This document shows positions 15,268 through 23,870 of a stretch of 40,790 nucleotides of DNA, piece after piece. Below the pieces are notes generated by a model. The model was not told where the DNA came from. It did no database searches and worked only from the letters and a program-made list of their open reading frames with translations. This DNA is from an uncultured Clostridium sp. (lineage in GTDB: Bacteria > Bacillota > Clostridia > TANB77 > CAG-508). The position numbers and the translations under genes were made by a program. Numbering within the stretch: position 1 is the stretch's first letter; every line of letters begins with the position of its first letter. The stretch spans positions 1-40,790 of the forward strand of contig USGK01000013.1 of assembly GCA_900554175.1 (NCBI GenBank), written 5' to 3'.

Positions 15268-16497
15268 TTAAGCTACTTCTTTTATTTTTATATCACGAAC
15301 ATGATCGATTTTTTCCCATGTTGTATTTCGTTTAAATAAGCATTTAAAGTTAATTAATAGCCATGATCCCATAAATAGTGGATAATATATAAGCCATTTA
15401 AGCATTGGTTTTATAGGCTTATTTTCTAAACACATTGTTAAAACAGCCGTAAAAATTGGTAATACAAATGTAGGTAATACATATCTTAAAATATTTACAA
15501 TTAAATCAACTGTTGTCATTTCATTTGCTAAATATATAACAAAATTTGATAACACTAAAGCAATTGTTGCTATAAAAACTGGTATACTACCTAAAATATA
15601 TAACAATCCATCTAGATTCATTGCAGTTTTATGCGTTTTTACCGCTTTTACTAAATCCTTAGTATATGTTTCCATACACTGAATGTGTCCTACTGTCCAT
15701 CTGCTTCTTTGTGACCAAGATGCTTTAAATGATACTGGTTGTTCATCATATACTATAGCATCTGTTGCCCATCCAAGTCTTTTTCCTTTTATAATTCTTT
15801 TTAGTGAGAATTCTATATCCTCAGTAAGTGTTACTGTATCCCATCCTGTATCTTTTACTAAATCAAATTTTACCATAAATCCGGTACCATTTAACAATGG
15901 AGATAAACCAATATTATATCTTGCTAAATGATAGAATTTGTGCATTGTCCAATAAAATAATGCATATCCTGCTGTTACCCAACTATCTGTCGGATTTTTT
16001 ATGTCTCTATATCCTTGAACAACTTCTTCACCTTGGCATAATTTTTTATTCATATTTTTTATAAAGTTTTTATCTACTATGTTATCTGCATCAAATACAA
16101 AAAAAGCGTCATAATCTGCATTTTCTTTTATTTTTTGCTTTAAAAACCAATCTAATGCAAAACCTTTTGTTTTTTTAGTTTCATCAAATCTCTCAAAAAC
16201 AATTGCCCCGTGTGCTTTAGCTATTTTTGCAGTATTGTCTGTGCAATTATCTGCTATTACATATATATCATATAAATTTTTATCATAATCTTGTTTCTGT
16301 AAACTATCTACTAAATTGGCTATAACTGCTTCTTCATTATGAGCAGGTATTATTGCCATAAATTTATGTTTTTTATTAATTAATAATGGCTTATCTTTAA
16401 ATTTTATTAGTGAGCATAAACTTATTGCTAATTGATATACCCAAAATACTGTTATAATATATATTAGAGCTTCTCTTAATATACTTATATATTCCAT
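15268..16497 (-). CDS. Processive-type glycosyltransferase family 2 membrane protein
   Basis: This 409-residue inner-membrane GT2 enzyme has an N-terminal membrane segment (about 10-30) and a catalytic domain starting MAIIPAHNEEAVIANLVDSL. It carries DAD (136-138), TED (225-227) and QRSRW (263-267), followed by three or four membrane segments. This D, DxD, TED, QxxRW set is that of processive synthases such as poly-GlcNAc, hyaluronan or cellulose synthases. Neither product nor secretion partner can be read from the sequence. ATG 16497 is used because AGAGGA sits six bases upstream; a longer frame to 16515 has no SD. A consensus promoter lies at 16550-16578 and a terminator follows the gene. 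Confidence 0.85.
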   Translation of the reverse strand: MEYISILREALIYIITVFWVYQLAISLCSLIKFKDKPLLINKKHKFMAIIPAHNEEAVIANLVDSLQKQDYDKNLYDIYVIADNCTDNTAKIAKAHGAIVFERFDETKKTKGFALDWFLKQKIKENADYDAFFVFDADNIVDKNFIKNMNKKLCQGEEVVQGYRDIKNPTDSWVTAGYALFYWTMHKFYHLARYNIGLSPLLNGTGFMVKFDLVKDTGWDTVTLTEDIEFSLKRIIKGKRLGWATDAIVYDEQPVSFKASWSQRSRWTVGHIQCMETYTKDLVKAVKTHKTAMNLDGLLYILGSIPVFIATIALVLSNFVIYLANEMTTVDLIVNILRYVLPTFVLPIFTAVLTMCLENKPIKPMLKWLIYYPLFMGSWLLINFKCLFKRNTTWEKIDHVRDIKIKEVA

Positions 16498-16549
16498 ATT
16501 TTTTCCTCTTTTCATTTTTTATTATTATATATATTTTGTCACTTTTTAT

Positions 16550-16578
16550 ATTATACTATTATTAATTTTTTTTTGCAA
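16550..16578 (-). promoter_or_regulatory. Sigma-A promoter of the GT2 gene
   Basis: On the minus strand TTGCAA (16578-16573), a 17-nt spacer beginning with seven A, then TATAAT (16555-16550). The layout is the same as at the uppP promoter. Confidence 0.8.
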
Positions 16579-16638
16579 TATTTTTTGGGAATTTTTTCAT
16601 TTTTACTATTGTCGTTTTAATTATTTTATAATTAAAAC

Positions 16639-16696
16639 ATTAAAAACTATTAGAACTAAAATAAATATTTTTATTTTAATTCTAATAGTTTTTAAT
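16639..16696 (-). terminator. Long hairpin terminator after the DUF1540 gene
   Basis: Arms 16639-16655 and 16680-16696 are a perfect 17-bp inverted repeat (ATTAAAAACTATTAGAA). After one mismatch, nine more pairs extend it inward, leaving a 4-nt loop. It lies 33 nt past the DUF1540 stop on the minus strand, with T-rich sequence at its 3' side. Confidence 0.7.
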
Positions 16697-16729
16697 ATTG
16701 TGCTATTTCATAAATTAAACAGTATAATC

Positions 16730-16891
16730 TTAATGACATTCATAACTAGAACACATTGATTCATCAGGGTTTGCTGTATTTTTTCCTTTTACAGGACATA
16801 CATTTATTGCTTGAAGATTACAAGCATTTTTCTTACAATTGTTGTATTTACAGCTTTCAACTGTACAGTTTATTGTTTGATTTTTATCCAT
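16730..16891 (-). CDS. DUF1540 domain protein (small Cys-rich)
   Basis: This 53-residue Cys-rich protein is made almost wholly of one DUF1540 domain: INCTVESCKYN, then CNLQAINVCPVKGK and a C-terminal CSSYEC. Eight or so Cys suggest a small metal-binding fold; the function is unknown. ATG 16891 is preferred because GGAGGA lies seven to eight bases before it; the upstream ATG at 16921 is not served by an SD. It follows the peroxiredoxin gene by 77 nt. Confidence 0.85.
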   Translation of the reverse strand: MDKNQTINCTVESCKYNNCKKNACNLQAINVCPVKGKNTANPDESMCSSYECH

Positions 16892-16968
16892 TATCGGTTC
16901 CTCCATTGTTTCTTTTTGCATTAAATATTGTGTCCTGTTTTTTGAAAAATATTCTTTCTATTTTTTTA

Positions 16969-17697
16969 TCATTTTTCTTCTATTTGTTCTTTACTTTCTT
17001 CTATTTTCATACACTCTTGTTTATTTTCCATGCATTTTTTTGGTGGATTTTTAAATGTTAAGTACCAACTAAAAGCATTATTATTTTTTTCTATATATTT
17101 AATTCTTTCTTGCAATTCAGGATAAGTTTTTGGAGATGACATTATCACTGGCTGACCTGGCATCCAATTTGCAGGAGTAGAAGCTTTAGCACATTCTGCC
17201 ATTTGTAATGCTTGTAATGTCCTTAAAATTTCAGGGATAAATCTTCCAACATTTAAAGGATAAATTAAAATTGTTCTTACAATTCCCTTATCATCAATTA
17301 TAAACACATTTCTTACTGTTTCTGTATTACTTACATCTTGAGATACCATTCCATATTTTCTAGCTATTTCCCCGCTTCTATCAGCAATTATCGGAAAAGG
17401 AATTGTAATTCCTGTTCTTTTATATATGTCATACATCCAAGCTAAATGTGAAGCATTACTATCTATACTCAATCCTAAAAGTTCTGTATTTAAATTTTTA
17501 AAATATGGATACATTTTTGTAAATGCAAGCATCTCTGTAGTACACACGGGAGTAAAATCTCCTGGATGTGAAAAAAATACTATCCATTTTCCTTTGTAAT
17601 CTGAAAATTTTATATTTCCATATGTAGTTTCAGCTTCAAATTCAGGTGCCATCTGCCCAATCTTTACATTTCCATTCATCATCAATTCGTAGTCCAT
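16969..17697 (-). CDS. Peroxiredoxin, Prx6/1-Cys AhpC-TSA family
   Basis: This 242-residue thiol peroxidase reduces H2O2 or alkyl hydroperoxides in the cytosol. The peroxidatic Cys is C52 in HPGDFTPVCTTE. The long C-terminal domain (NVGRFIPEILRTLQALQ, then PANWMPGQPVI) is typical of the Prx6-type group. Additional Cys occur late (MAECAKAS and CMENKQEC), so a resolving Cys is possible. A Lys/Glu-rich tail (KIEESKEQIEEK) is appended. AGGAGGAG precedes the ATG. It lies between the ZIP transporter and the DUF1540 gene, all on the minus strand, perhaps linking oxidative stress and metal handling. No PerR-like box was found. Confidence 0.92.
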   Translation of the reverse strand: MDYELMMNGNVKIGQMAPEFEAETTYGNIKFSDYKGKWIVFFSHPGDFTPVCTTEMLAFTKMYPYFKNLNTELLGLSIDSNASHLAWMYDIYKRTGITIPFPIIADRSGEIARKYGMVSQDVSNTETVRNVFIIDDKGIVRTILIYPLNVGRFIPEILRTLQALQMAECAKASTPANWMPGQPVIMSSPKTYPELQERIKYIEKNNNAFSWYLTFKNPPKKCMENKQECMKIEESKEQIEEK

Positions 17698-17769
17698 AAA
17701 AAAACTCCTCCTAAAATCTTTTTTTTTATTTTATGACTTTATGAGAAGTTTTGTTACTCACAATTTATT

Positions 17770-18546
17770 TTATCCTAATGCTACATCTAAAATCATCATA
17801 ATTACAAATCCTATGGCAACTCCTATAGTTCCTATATTTGAATGTTCTCCCGATTGTGATTCCGGTATTAATTCTTCAACAACTACATATATCATTGCAC
17901 CAGCAGCAAACGACAAAAGATATGGGAGAACTGGAACTATTATACCTGTGAGCAATATTGTAATAATCGCTCCTACTGGCTCTACAATACCTGAAATAGT
18001 TCCATATAAAAAAGCCTTTGATTTTGACATTCCTTCACTCCTTAATGGCATTGATATGATTGCACCTTCCGGAAAATTCTGTATTGCAATTCCTATTGCT
18101 AATGCAAAAGCTCCAGCCATTGTTATTCCTGTATTTTCTATAAGTGCACCCGCAAATGTAACTCCAACTGCCATTCCTTCTGGTATATTATGAAGTGTAA
18201 CAGCAAATACCATCATTGTTGTTTTTTTTAATTTTGATTTTATTCCTTCTGGTTTGCTATTGTTTAAATGTAGATGTGGTATTACACTATCTAATATAAG
18301 TAAAAATATAATACCTAGCATAAATCCTATTGCTGCTGGAACCCATGCTAGTTTTCCTTGCTCTTTTGCCATATCTATTGATGGTATAATTAATGACCAT
18401 ATAGAAGCTGCAATCATTACACCTGATGCAAAACCCAATAACAATTTTTCTACTTTACCATTCATTTTATTTTTCATAAAAAAAACCATTGCAGCTCCAA
18501 GTGTTGTTCCTAAAAAAGGTATTGCTAATCCTATTATTAATTCCAT
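17770..18546 (-). CDS. ZIP family divalent metal transporter
   Basis: This 258-residue integral membrane protein has eight predicted membrane segments. The metal-site motifs are HNIPEG (119-124) in TM4 and QNFPEG (156-161) in TM5, and a short His-containing loop (HLHLNN) lies between TM3 and TM4. ZIP proteins import zinc, iron or manganese into the cytosol; this one resembles the GufA/ZupT-like bacterial group. GGGAGGATAAA precedes the ATG. It is 38 nt downstream of the deacetylase gene. The substrate metal cannot be told from sequence. Confidence 0.92.
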   Translation of the reverse strand: MELIIGLAIPFLGTTLGAAMVFFMKNKMNGKVEKLLLGFASGVMIAASIWSLIIPSIDMAKEQGKLAWVPAAIGFMLGIIFLLILDSVIPHLHLNNSKPEGIKSKLKKTTMMVFAVTLHNIPEGMAVGVTFAGALIENTGITMAGAFALAIGIAIQNFPEGAIISMPLRSEGMSKSKAFLYGTISGIVEPVGAIITILLTGIIVPVLPYLLSFAAGAMIYVVVEELIPESQSGEHSNIGTIGVAIGFVIMMILDVALG

Positions 18547-18584
18547 TTTATCCTCCCTCTCTTTTCTAATTATCTATTATTAAT

Positions 18585-19499
18585 CTATTTTACGGCATCT
18601 TTAAAAGCAGTCATACTTATTCCTTTCGAAATTCGAATACGAGGTAATTCATATTTATTTGCTCCTTGCTTTACTTTTCCTCCTTTAGTAGTAAATGCAA
18701 GTCTATATCCAGAATCTTTTAAAACTTTTATACTTATGTCATTGAAATGTCCAAAAGGATAGCAAAATATATTGCAATTCTCTCCTATGATTTCTTTTGA
18801 TTTTGTGACATCTGCAACACCATCCTCATAATTTAAATTCACAAATCTTCCTTTTCCATTTTTTCCTGCTCTATGCATATCATGTGAGTGCGACTGAAAG
18901 TCCAAATGACTTGATTGATAAGTATTTGGAACCCAGTCTCCATTCCAACTTGTTACAACAAATGATGTCGCCTTTACATTATATTTTTTTATAATTGGTA
19001 TTGCATAATCCAAAAAAGTTTCATCTCCATCATCAATTGTAATTACAACACTTTTTTCAGGTAATCCTAATTTTCCATCAATAAAATCTTCCACTTCTTG
19101 CCATGATGGAAAATAGTATTTTTCATCTGATAAATATTTCATTTGATTTTCAAAATCTGTAACTTCCATAAAATTATTGTCTTTTCCATTTTCTTTTTCT
19201 TTATCATAAAAGAAATGATACATTAATACAGGCAAACCTCTTGTTGTACTTATTTTTGTATCTTCTGTTACTTTCGGGTTTATAAATTTATTTTGTTCAT
19301 TCGAATTAATTTCACTATCATTTTCTACTTCATATTTCTTTTCCTGACTACTTTTTTCAAATGTTTCTATGCTATTATTATTTCTTTTACTTTCAGATTT
19401 ACTTTTATTCGAAACATAAAATAATGCTATCATAACAATTACCATTAACAATATAATTTTAGATATAAATTTTCTTTTATTTACTATCTTAACTTTCAC
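18585..19499 (-). CDS. Membrane-anchored polysaccharide deacetylase
   Basis: This 304-residue protein has an N-terminal anchor (about residues 11-30), a Ser/Glu/Asn-rich linker (31-85) and a NodB-type deacetylase domain beginning LPVLMYHFFYD. Motif 1 is TIDDG (154-158; usual TFDDG). The metal-binding His motif is SHSHDMH (203-209), closer to the IcaB/PgaB SHTHNLH form than to the chitin-deacetylase HTxxH form. FCYPFGHFN follows. It should deacetylate an N-acetylated surface glycan outside the cell. The start is GTG 19499, with GGGGGAGG directly upstream. Its own promoter is at 19524-19552. A link to the GT2 synthase at 15268 is conceivable but not shown. Confidence 0.87.
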   Translation of the reverse strand: MKVKIVNKRKFISKIILLMVIVMIALFYVSNKSKSESKRNNNSIETFEKSSQEKKYEVENDSEINSNEQNKFINPKVTEDTKISTTRGLPVLMYHFFYDKEKENGKDNNFMEVTDFENQMKYLSDEKYYFPSWQEVEDFIDGKLGLPEKSVVITIDDGDETFLDYAIPIIKKYNVKATSFVVTSWNGDWVPNTYQSSHLDFQSHSHDMHRAGKNGKGRFVNLNYEDGVADVTKSKEIIGENCNIFCYPFGHFNDISIKVLKDSGYRLAFTTKGGKVKQGANKYELPRIRISKGISMTAFKDAVK

Positions 19500-19523
19500 A
19501 TTACCTCCCCCTTTTCTGCAATA

Positions 19524-19552
19524 ATAATATTGCTTTTATCATTTTTCGTCAA
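19524..19552 (-). promoter_or_regulatory. Sigma-A promoter of the deacetylase gene
   Basis: On the minus strand TTGACG (19552-19547), a 17-nt spacer and TATTAT (19529-19524). A palindrome GCAATA-ATAA-TATTGC (19518-19533) covers the -10 box and could be a repressor site. Confidence 0.65.
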
Positions 19553-19581
19553 TAGTTTTATATTAAAAATTTTATTAAATA

Positions 19582-19621
19582 AAAACAGTTAATGAATCTT
19601 TATATTTTCATTAACTGTTTT
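19582..19621 (-). terminator. Terminator downstream of the CBS gene
   Basis: Arms 19582-19596 (AAAACAGTTAATGAA) and 19607-19621 form a perfect 15-bp stem with a 10-nt loop. It separates the CBS gene (stop 19671) from the deacetylase promoter. Confidence 0.75.
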
Positions 19622-19670
19622 ACTAATATTAGTTTTTGTAATATTTTTTAATATATATAATCTTTTAAAT

Positions 19671-20120
19671 TTAGAATCCGTTTTTTACATTTCCTTTACA
19701 ATTGCAAATATTTTCAATAGTAGTACAAACATTTTGCATTCCAATTTCATTTGCCTTTTGTGCTAAATCACCTAAACTTATTACTCCTACCATTTTATTA
19801 TTTTCATCTACAAGAGGTACTCTTCTTACTTGATTTTTTGCCATTGCATTTTGTATCTCATTTAAACTGCTATCACAATTGCAAGTACAAACATTACAAG
19901 TCATTATATCACTTACATTTGTTGATTTTGAATCTTTATTGCAAGCTACTCCCCTAATAACGATATCTCTATCTGTTAAAAGTCCCAACACATTTTTTTC
20001 ATCATCACATACAGGAATACATCCTACATGATTTTCACACATGATTCTAGCAGCATCATAAACACTACAATTTGGTTTTACAAAACATATATCTTTACTC
20101 ATACAATCTTTTACTTTCAT
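19671..20120 (-). CDS. Cysteine-rich tandem CBS domain protein
   Basis: This 149-residue stand-alone CBS pair has CBS1 (about 1-60, HVGCIPVCDD...VLGLLTDRDIVIRG) and CBS2 (about 70-130, QVRRVPLVDENNKMVGVISLGDLA). It resembles YhcV-like proteins, which bind adenine nucleotides or related ligands. Unusually it has 14 Cys in 149 residues, including a C-x2-C-x-C-x-C cluster at 75-82 in the linker and CNC at 139-141 near the C-terminus. A metal site or redox switch is plausible but inferred. AAGGAGAG precedes the ATG. Strong terminators stand on both sides, so it is monocistronic. Confidence 0.88.
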   Translation of the reverse strand: MKVKDCMSKDICFVKPNCSVYDAARIMCENHVGCIPVCDDEKNVLGLLTDRDIVIRGVACNKDSKSTNVSDIMTCNVCTCNCDSSLNEIQNAMAKNQVRRVPLVDENNKMVGVISLGDLAQKANEIGMQNVCTTIENICNCKGNVKNGF

Positions 20121-20190
20121 AAAATCTCTCCTTTTTTATTTTTCTGATTCTTACTTTATTCTTAACAATAAAATAAAGATTATTCCATTT

Positions 20191-20219
20191 TTTATAATAT
20201 TTTAATTTTTTATGTACAA
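20191..20219 (-). promoter_or_regulatory. Candidate promoter of the CBS gene
   Basis: On the minus strand TTGTAC (20219-20214), a 17-nt spacer and TATAAA (20196-20191). It starts right at the edge of the prmC terminator. Confidence 0.5.
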
Positions 20220-20255
20220 AAAAACACTTTGGTTATTTTCCCCAAAGTGTTTTTT
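20219..20255. terminator. Terminator downstream of prmC
   Basis: Arms 20219-20232 (AAAAAACACTTTGG) and 20242-20255 form a perfect 14-bp stem with a 9-nt loop and T-runs on both strands. It begins 2 nt after the prmC stop codon. Confidence 0.9.
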
Positions 20256-20257
20256 AA

Positions 20258-21103
20258 TTATAAAACATTACAAATTATTACTCTATCATTTTCGCATAAA
20301 TCTTTGATACATCTAATATTAACATATTTATGTTCACTCTCTAATATAGTTTTAACCTTTATTTTTTGATCATATCCTATCTCTAAACAAATAAATCCTT
20401 GATTATTTAAATATTTATCTCCGTCTTTAGCAATTTTTTCATAAAAGTCAAGTCCTGTTTTTCCTCCATCTAATGCTAATTTAGGTTCATTTTGTACATC
20501 TTTTGATAGTTTTAAAATTTCATTTGTTGGTATATATGGTGGATTTGAAACTATTATATCAAATTTTCTTTTTTTTAATTTCTTAAACATATCTGATTCA
20601 ATAAATTCAATTTTTGATAATACACCATTAAATTTTGCATTCTTTTTTGCAATTTCAATGGCTTTTTCGCTTATATCAACTGCTGTAATTCTTGCATCTT
20701 TGCAATATTTAGCAATAGAAACTGCAATTGCACCACTTCCTGTACATAAATCTAAAATTTCAGGATTTTCTATTTTCTCTGCTATTTTTATGACTTCTTC
20801 TACAAGAATCTCTGTATCTTGTCTTGGTATTAATACATTTCTATTAACTAAAAATTTTAATTTCATAAATTCTTGATATCCCATTACATATTGAAGTGGT
20901 TCACCTAGTATTAATCTTTTTACATTCTTTACAAAAAGATCTCTTTCTTCTCTTGTTATCTCTTTATTATCATAAATCATTATATATTCTTTTGATTTTT
21001 TTAAAGTATGTTCCATAACCATTCTTGATTTTATCTTTGGTGTTTCAATATTTTCATTTTTTAACATTATTACACCTTGATTTATTGCTTCTTTTATAGT
21101 CAT
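20258..21103 (-). CDS. prmC: Peptide chain release factor N5-glutamine methyltransferase
   Basis: PrmC methylates the Gln of the GGQ motif in release factors RF1 and RF2. The 281-residue product has the N-terminal helical domain, the SAM-binding loop ILDLCTGSGAIAVSIA and the diagnostic NPPY motif in IVSNPPYIP. ATG 21103 was chosen because AGGTGG lies just upstream; GTG 21115 overlaps that SD. It sits 25 nt after rpe and before a strong terminator. In many bacteria prmC follows prfA; here prfA is not adjacent and the gene has joined the prpC-prkC-rpe run. Confidence 0.93.
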   Translation of the reverse strand: MTIKEAINQGVIMLKNENIETPKIKSRMVMEHTLKKSKEYIMIYDNKEITREERDLFVKNVKRLILGEPLQYVMGYQEFMKLKFLVNRNVLIPRQDTEILVEEVIKIAEKIENPEILDLCTGSGAIAVSIAKYCKDARITAVDISEKAIEIAKKNAKFNGVLSKIEFIESDMFKKLKKRKFDIIVSNPPYIPTNEILKLSKDVQNEPKLALDGGKTGLDFYEKIAKDGDKYLNNQGFICLEIGYDQKIKVKTILESEHKYVNIRCIKDLCENDRVIICNVL

Positions 21104-21128
21104 GATTTCCACCACCTATCTTAATCAC

Positions 21129-21788
21129 CTATTTTTTTAATTCATCAATTATATCTTTATAATTTTTTGCCATTAAAATTGCTGTTCCTGAAACTAAAAT
21201 ATTTGCTCCTGCCTCTTTTACTTTTTCACATGTTGCTAAATTAATTCCCCCGTCTACTTCTATATCTATTTCAATATTATTTTCTACTATATATTTCTTT
21301 AATTTTTCAACCTTTTTTACCATATTGGAAATTAGTGTTTGTCCACCCTTTCCTGGTTCAACTGTCATAACTAAACACATATGTACATATGGTAAATATT
21401 TATAGACCTTTTCTATATTAGTATTTGGTTTAACTGCAATTCCAACTTTACATGAATTTTGTTTTATATAATTGATTATTTCAAACACTTCATTTTCATC
21501 TTTGCATGCTTCTAAATGAAATGTTATTATATTAGGTTCAACTGCTAAGAAGTCATTTATAGCTGTTTTTACGTCATTTACCATAAGATGAATATCTTGA
21601 GGTAAATTAGAGATTCTTTTTATATAACTTGAAATTTCTTTCATTTTATTATATGTATTTTTTTCTACAAACTGCCCATCCATTACATCTATATGAAAAT
21701 AGTCTGTTTTTGACTTTTCTAAATTCATTATAATTTCAGCTTCTTTATTTTTTTCTATATTTAAAATTGATGTTGATACTTCTTTCAT
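21129..21788 (-). CDS. rpe: Ribulose-phosphate 3-epimerase family protein
   Basis: Rpe interconverts ribulose-5-phosphate and xylulose-5-phosphate. The 219-residue TIM barrel shows STSILN at the first strand, FHIDVMDGQFV (metal His and Asp), DIHLMV, and IDIEVDGGIN. The phosphate-loop region reads VMTVEPGKGGQ instead of the common MSVNPGFGGQ, so specificity could differ slightly (an allulose- or other pentulose-phosphate epimerase cannot be excluded). ATG 21788 is used because AAAGGA lies nine bases upstream; an upstream ATG at 21842 falls inside the prkC terminator. It belongs to the conserved prkC neighbourhood, but rsgA, usually between prkC and rpe, is missing. Confidence 0.87.
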   Translation of the reverse strand: MKEVSTSILNIEKNKEAEIIMNLEKSKTDYFHIDVMDGQFVEKNTYNKMKEISSYIKRISNLPQDIHLMVNDVKTAINDFLAVEPNIITFHLEACKDENEVFEIINYIKQNSCKVGIAVKPNTNIEKVYKYLPYVHMCLVMTVEPGKGGQTLISNMVKKVEKLKKYIVENNIEIDIEVDGGINLATCEKVKEAGANILVSGTAILMAKNYKDIIDELKK

Positions 21789-21823
21789 CTTTAAAATTCC
21801 TTTCACAAATCTCATTTCTAAAA

Positions 21824-21846
21824 CAAGGTGGCTATTGGCCACCTTG
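21824..21846 (-). terminator. Terminator or attenuator between prkC and rpe
   Basis: CAAGGTGGC (21824-21832) pairs perfectly with GCCACCTTG (21838-21846), a 5-nt loop between. On the minus strand TTTT follows. It begins 4 nt after the prkC stop codon and 36 nt before the rpe ATG, so it probably reduces read-through into rpe-prmC. Confidence 0.75.
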
Positions 21847-21850
21847 CAAA

Positions 21851-23836
21851 TTATTCTATTGTTAACTTTGATGTTGTGTTTAAGTTTACATTTTTTGGTG
21901 TTCCTTTTGCCAAAAGATCACCTATATACACTTTTACTGTTACAGTTCCTTTTCCTGTTATAGGCTGAACTAGATTAGTAGTTGTTGGATCAATACTATC
22001 ATCATAAACCTTATCATCTCCAACTAAAATTCTAACGTGAACATTCTTTATTTTTTTATCTGATGTAGTGTTTGTAGTATTGTTAGAATCGGCACCTGAA
22101 TTAGAAGTTATTGTGTTTTCATATTCAACTTTTCCACCAAGAAGTGACTTTACATTTACAGTAAGTGTTGCAGATTTTGTTTCTGCAATTTTATTAACAG
22201 TAATAGTTATGGTAGAACCTTTTTCTAATTTTTCTCCTGCATTTGTACTTTGCTTTATTACTATTCCTGTTTCTTTAGTTGTATCTTCATCATATACTAC
22301 ATTTACTTTTAAACCTAAATCAGTTAATGCTTTTTTAGCTTCATCTTCTTTTTTGTCTATTACAGATACAACTTCTGCCATATCTAAACCAGTACTTACA
22401 TGAATTCTTACTATATCTCCAGCATAGACTTTAGTTCCTGCTGTAGTCTCTTGACTTATTACATAACCTGCCTCAACTTTTTTGCTTGTTTCCTCTACAA
22501 TTTCATATTTCAATTTTGCATTTTCTAAGGCTGTTTGTGCTTCATCCTGTGTTAAGCCTGTAACTTTTGGAACAGTTGCTTCTTCTATTCCTAAACTAAC
22601 TGTAACTTTAACTGTAGAACCTTCTTTAACATTATAGTTAGCTACATAATTTGGATTTTGAGATATTACAGTTCCAGCTGCATATTCACTATTATATTCT
22701 TCTTTTTCTACTTCAAATACAAGTTTTTTAGCTTCCACCTGTTTTTGTGCTTCTTCTTTAACAAGCCCTACTAATTTTGGAAGTGTTGTTTCTTTTGGTA
22801 CTTTTAAATGTAAAATTCCTAGAGTTCCTGCTAAACTTATTATAAATAAAAGAATCAATCCAATTGCAATTGAAAGCTTTTTATGTCTTTGAATAAAATT
22901 TTGATTTTTATTTTCTGCATTTCTTGCAGCTTCTTCAATTTCCTCTGTTGATATTTTTTGTGTTGGAAAATCTTCCTCATAATCTGAATTATCAACAAAG
23001 TCTCCATCAGGATCTTTTAAAGCCCTATTCAAATCTTTAAGCATCAATGTTGCACTTTGATAACGAAGAGTGGTATCTTTTCTCATTGCTTTTAAAATAA
23101 TATCATTTACAGCCTGTGGTATTTTCGGGTTTAATTCAATTGGTGGTATCGGTTCTTCCTGCATGTGTTTTAACGCTACAGATACTGGAGTATCTGCATC
23201 AAATGGTACTTTTCCTGTTAACATCTCATACATTACAACGCCTAATGAATATAAATCTGATTTTGCATCAGTATAGCCACCTCTTGCATGTTCTGGTGAA
23301 AAATAGTGAACTGAACCAATTGTTGTTCCAAACGCTGTCATTGTCGAATTAGATACAGCTTTTGCAATTCCGAAATCTGTTACTTTAGCAACTCCATCTT
23401 CTGTAATTATAATATTATGTGGCTTAATGTCTCTATGAACAATATTTTTTTTATGTGCGACTTCTAATGCAGAAGCTATTTGAATTGCAATATTTACAGA
23501 CCATTTCCATGGAAGAGGTCCTTCTTCTTCAATTATTATTTCTTTTAAGGTCTTTCCCTGAATTAATTCCATAACTATATAATAAAGATCTCCATCTCTG
23601 CCTACATCATATACTGAAACTATATTGGGATGTGTTATACTAGCTGCTGCTTGTGCCTCCACCTCAAATCTTTTTATAAATTCTTCATCCGTAGTAAATT
23701 CGTCTCTTAGTATTTTTACTGCTACATATCTATTTAGTACATGGCACTTTGCTTTATATACCATTGCCATTCCGCCATTTCCTATCTTTTTGATAATTTC
23801 ATATCTATTTCCTAATAATCTTCCTTCTAAATTCAT
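21851..23836 (-). CDS. prkC: PASTA-domain Ser/Thr protein kinase (PrkC/PknB/Stk)
   Basis: This 661-residue membrane kinase senses cell-wall fragments or lipid II and phosphorylates division, wall and translation proteins. Kinase landmarks are the Gly-rich loop GNGGMAMV (19-26), K41 in VAVKIL, HRDIKPHN (catalytic D136), DFG (D154) and an activation loop with several Thr. A single membrane segment (about 322-345) leads to three PASTA repeats (about 352-420, 421-490, 491-560), then a Ser/Thr/Asn linker and a C-terminal beta domain of about 80 residues. AAAGGA precedes the ATG. It is cotranscribed with prpC, 34 nt upstream. Bacillus orthologues promote spore germination, fitting the sporulation gene in this window. 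Confidence 0.95.
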   Translation of the reverse strand: MNLEGRLLGNRYEIIKKIGNGGMAMVYKAKCHVLNRYVAVKILRDEFTTDEEFIKRFEVEAQAAASITHPNIVSVYDVGRDGDLYYIVMELIQGKTLKEIIIEEEGPLPWKWSVNIAIQIASALEVAHKKNIVHRDIKPHNIIITEDGVAKVTDFGIAKAVSNSTMTAFGTTIGSVHYFSPEHARGGYTDAKSDLYSLGVVMYEMLTGKVPFDADTPVSVALKHMQEEPIPPIELNPKIPQAVNDIILKAMRKDTTLRYQSATLMLKDLNRALKDPDGDFVDNSDYEEDFPTQKISTEEIEEAARNAENKNQNFIQRHKKLSIAIGLILLFIISLAGTLGILHLKVPKETTLPKLVGLVKEEAQKQVEAKKLVFEVEKEEYNSEYAAGTVISQNPNYVANYNVKEGSTVKVTVSLGIEEATVPKVTGLTQDEAQTALENAKLKYEIVEETSKKVEAGYVISQETTAGTKVYAGDIVRIHVSTGLDMAEVVSVIDKKEDEAKKALTDLGLKVNVVYDEDTTKETGIVIKQSTNAGEKLEKGSTITITVNKIAETKSATLTVNVKSLLGGKVEYENTITSNSGADSNNTTNTTSDKKIKNVHVRILVGDDKVYDDSIDPTTTNLVQPITGKGTVTVKVYIGDLLAKGTPKNVNLNTTSKLTIE

Positions 23837-23870
23837 GATTACATTCCTTTCTTTTGAATGTTCTTATAGT

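Noticed and set aside
17698..17769. PerR-type operator upstream of the peroxiredoxin gene
   Set aside because: No TTATAAT-N-ATTATAA-like palindrome is present; only AT-rich sequence and an ordinary SD.
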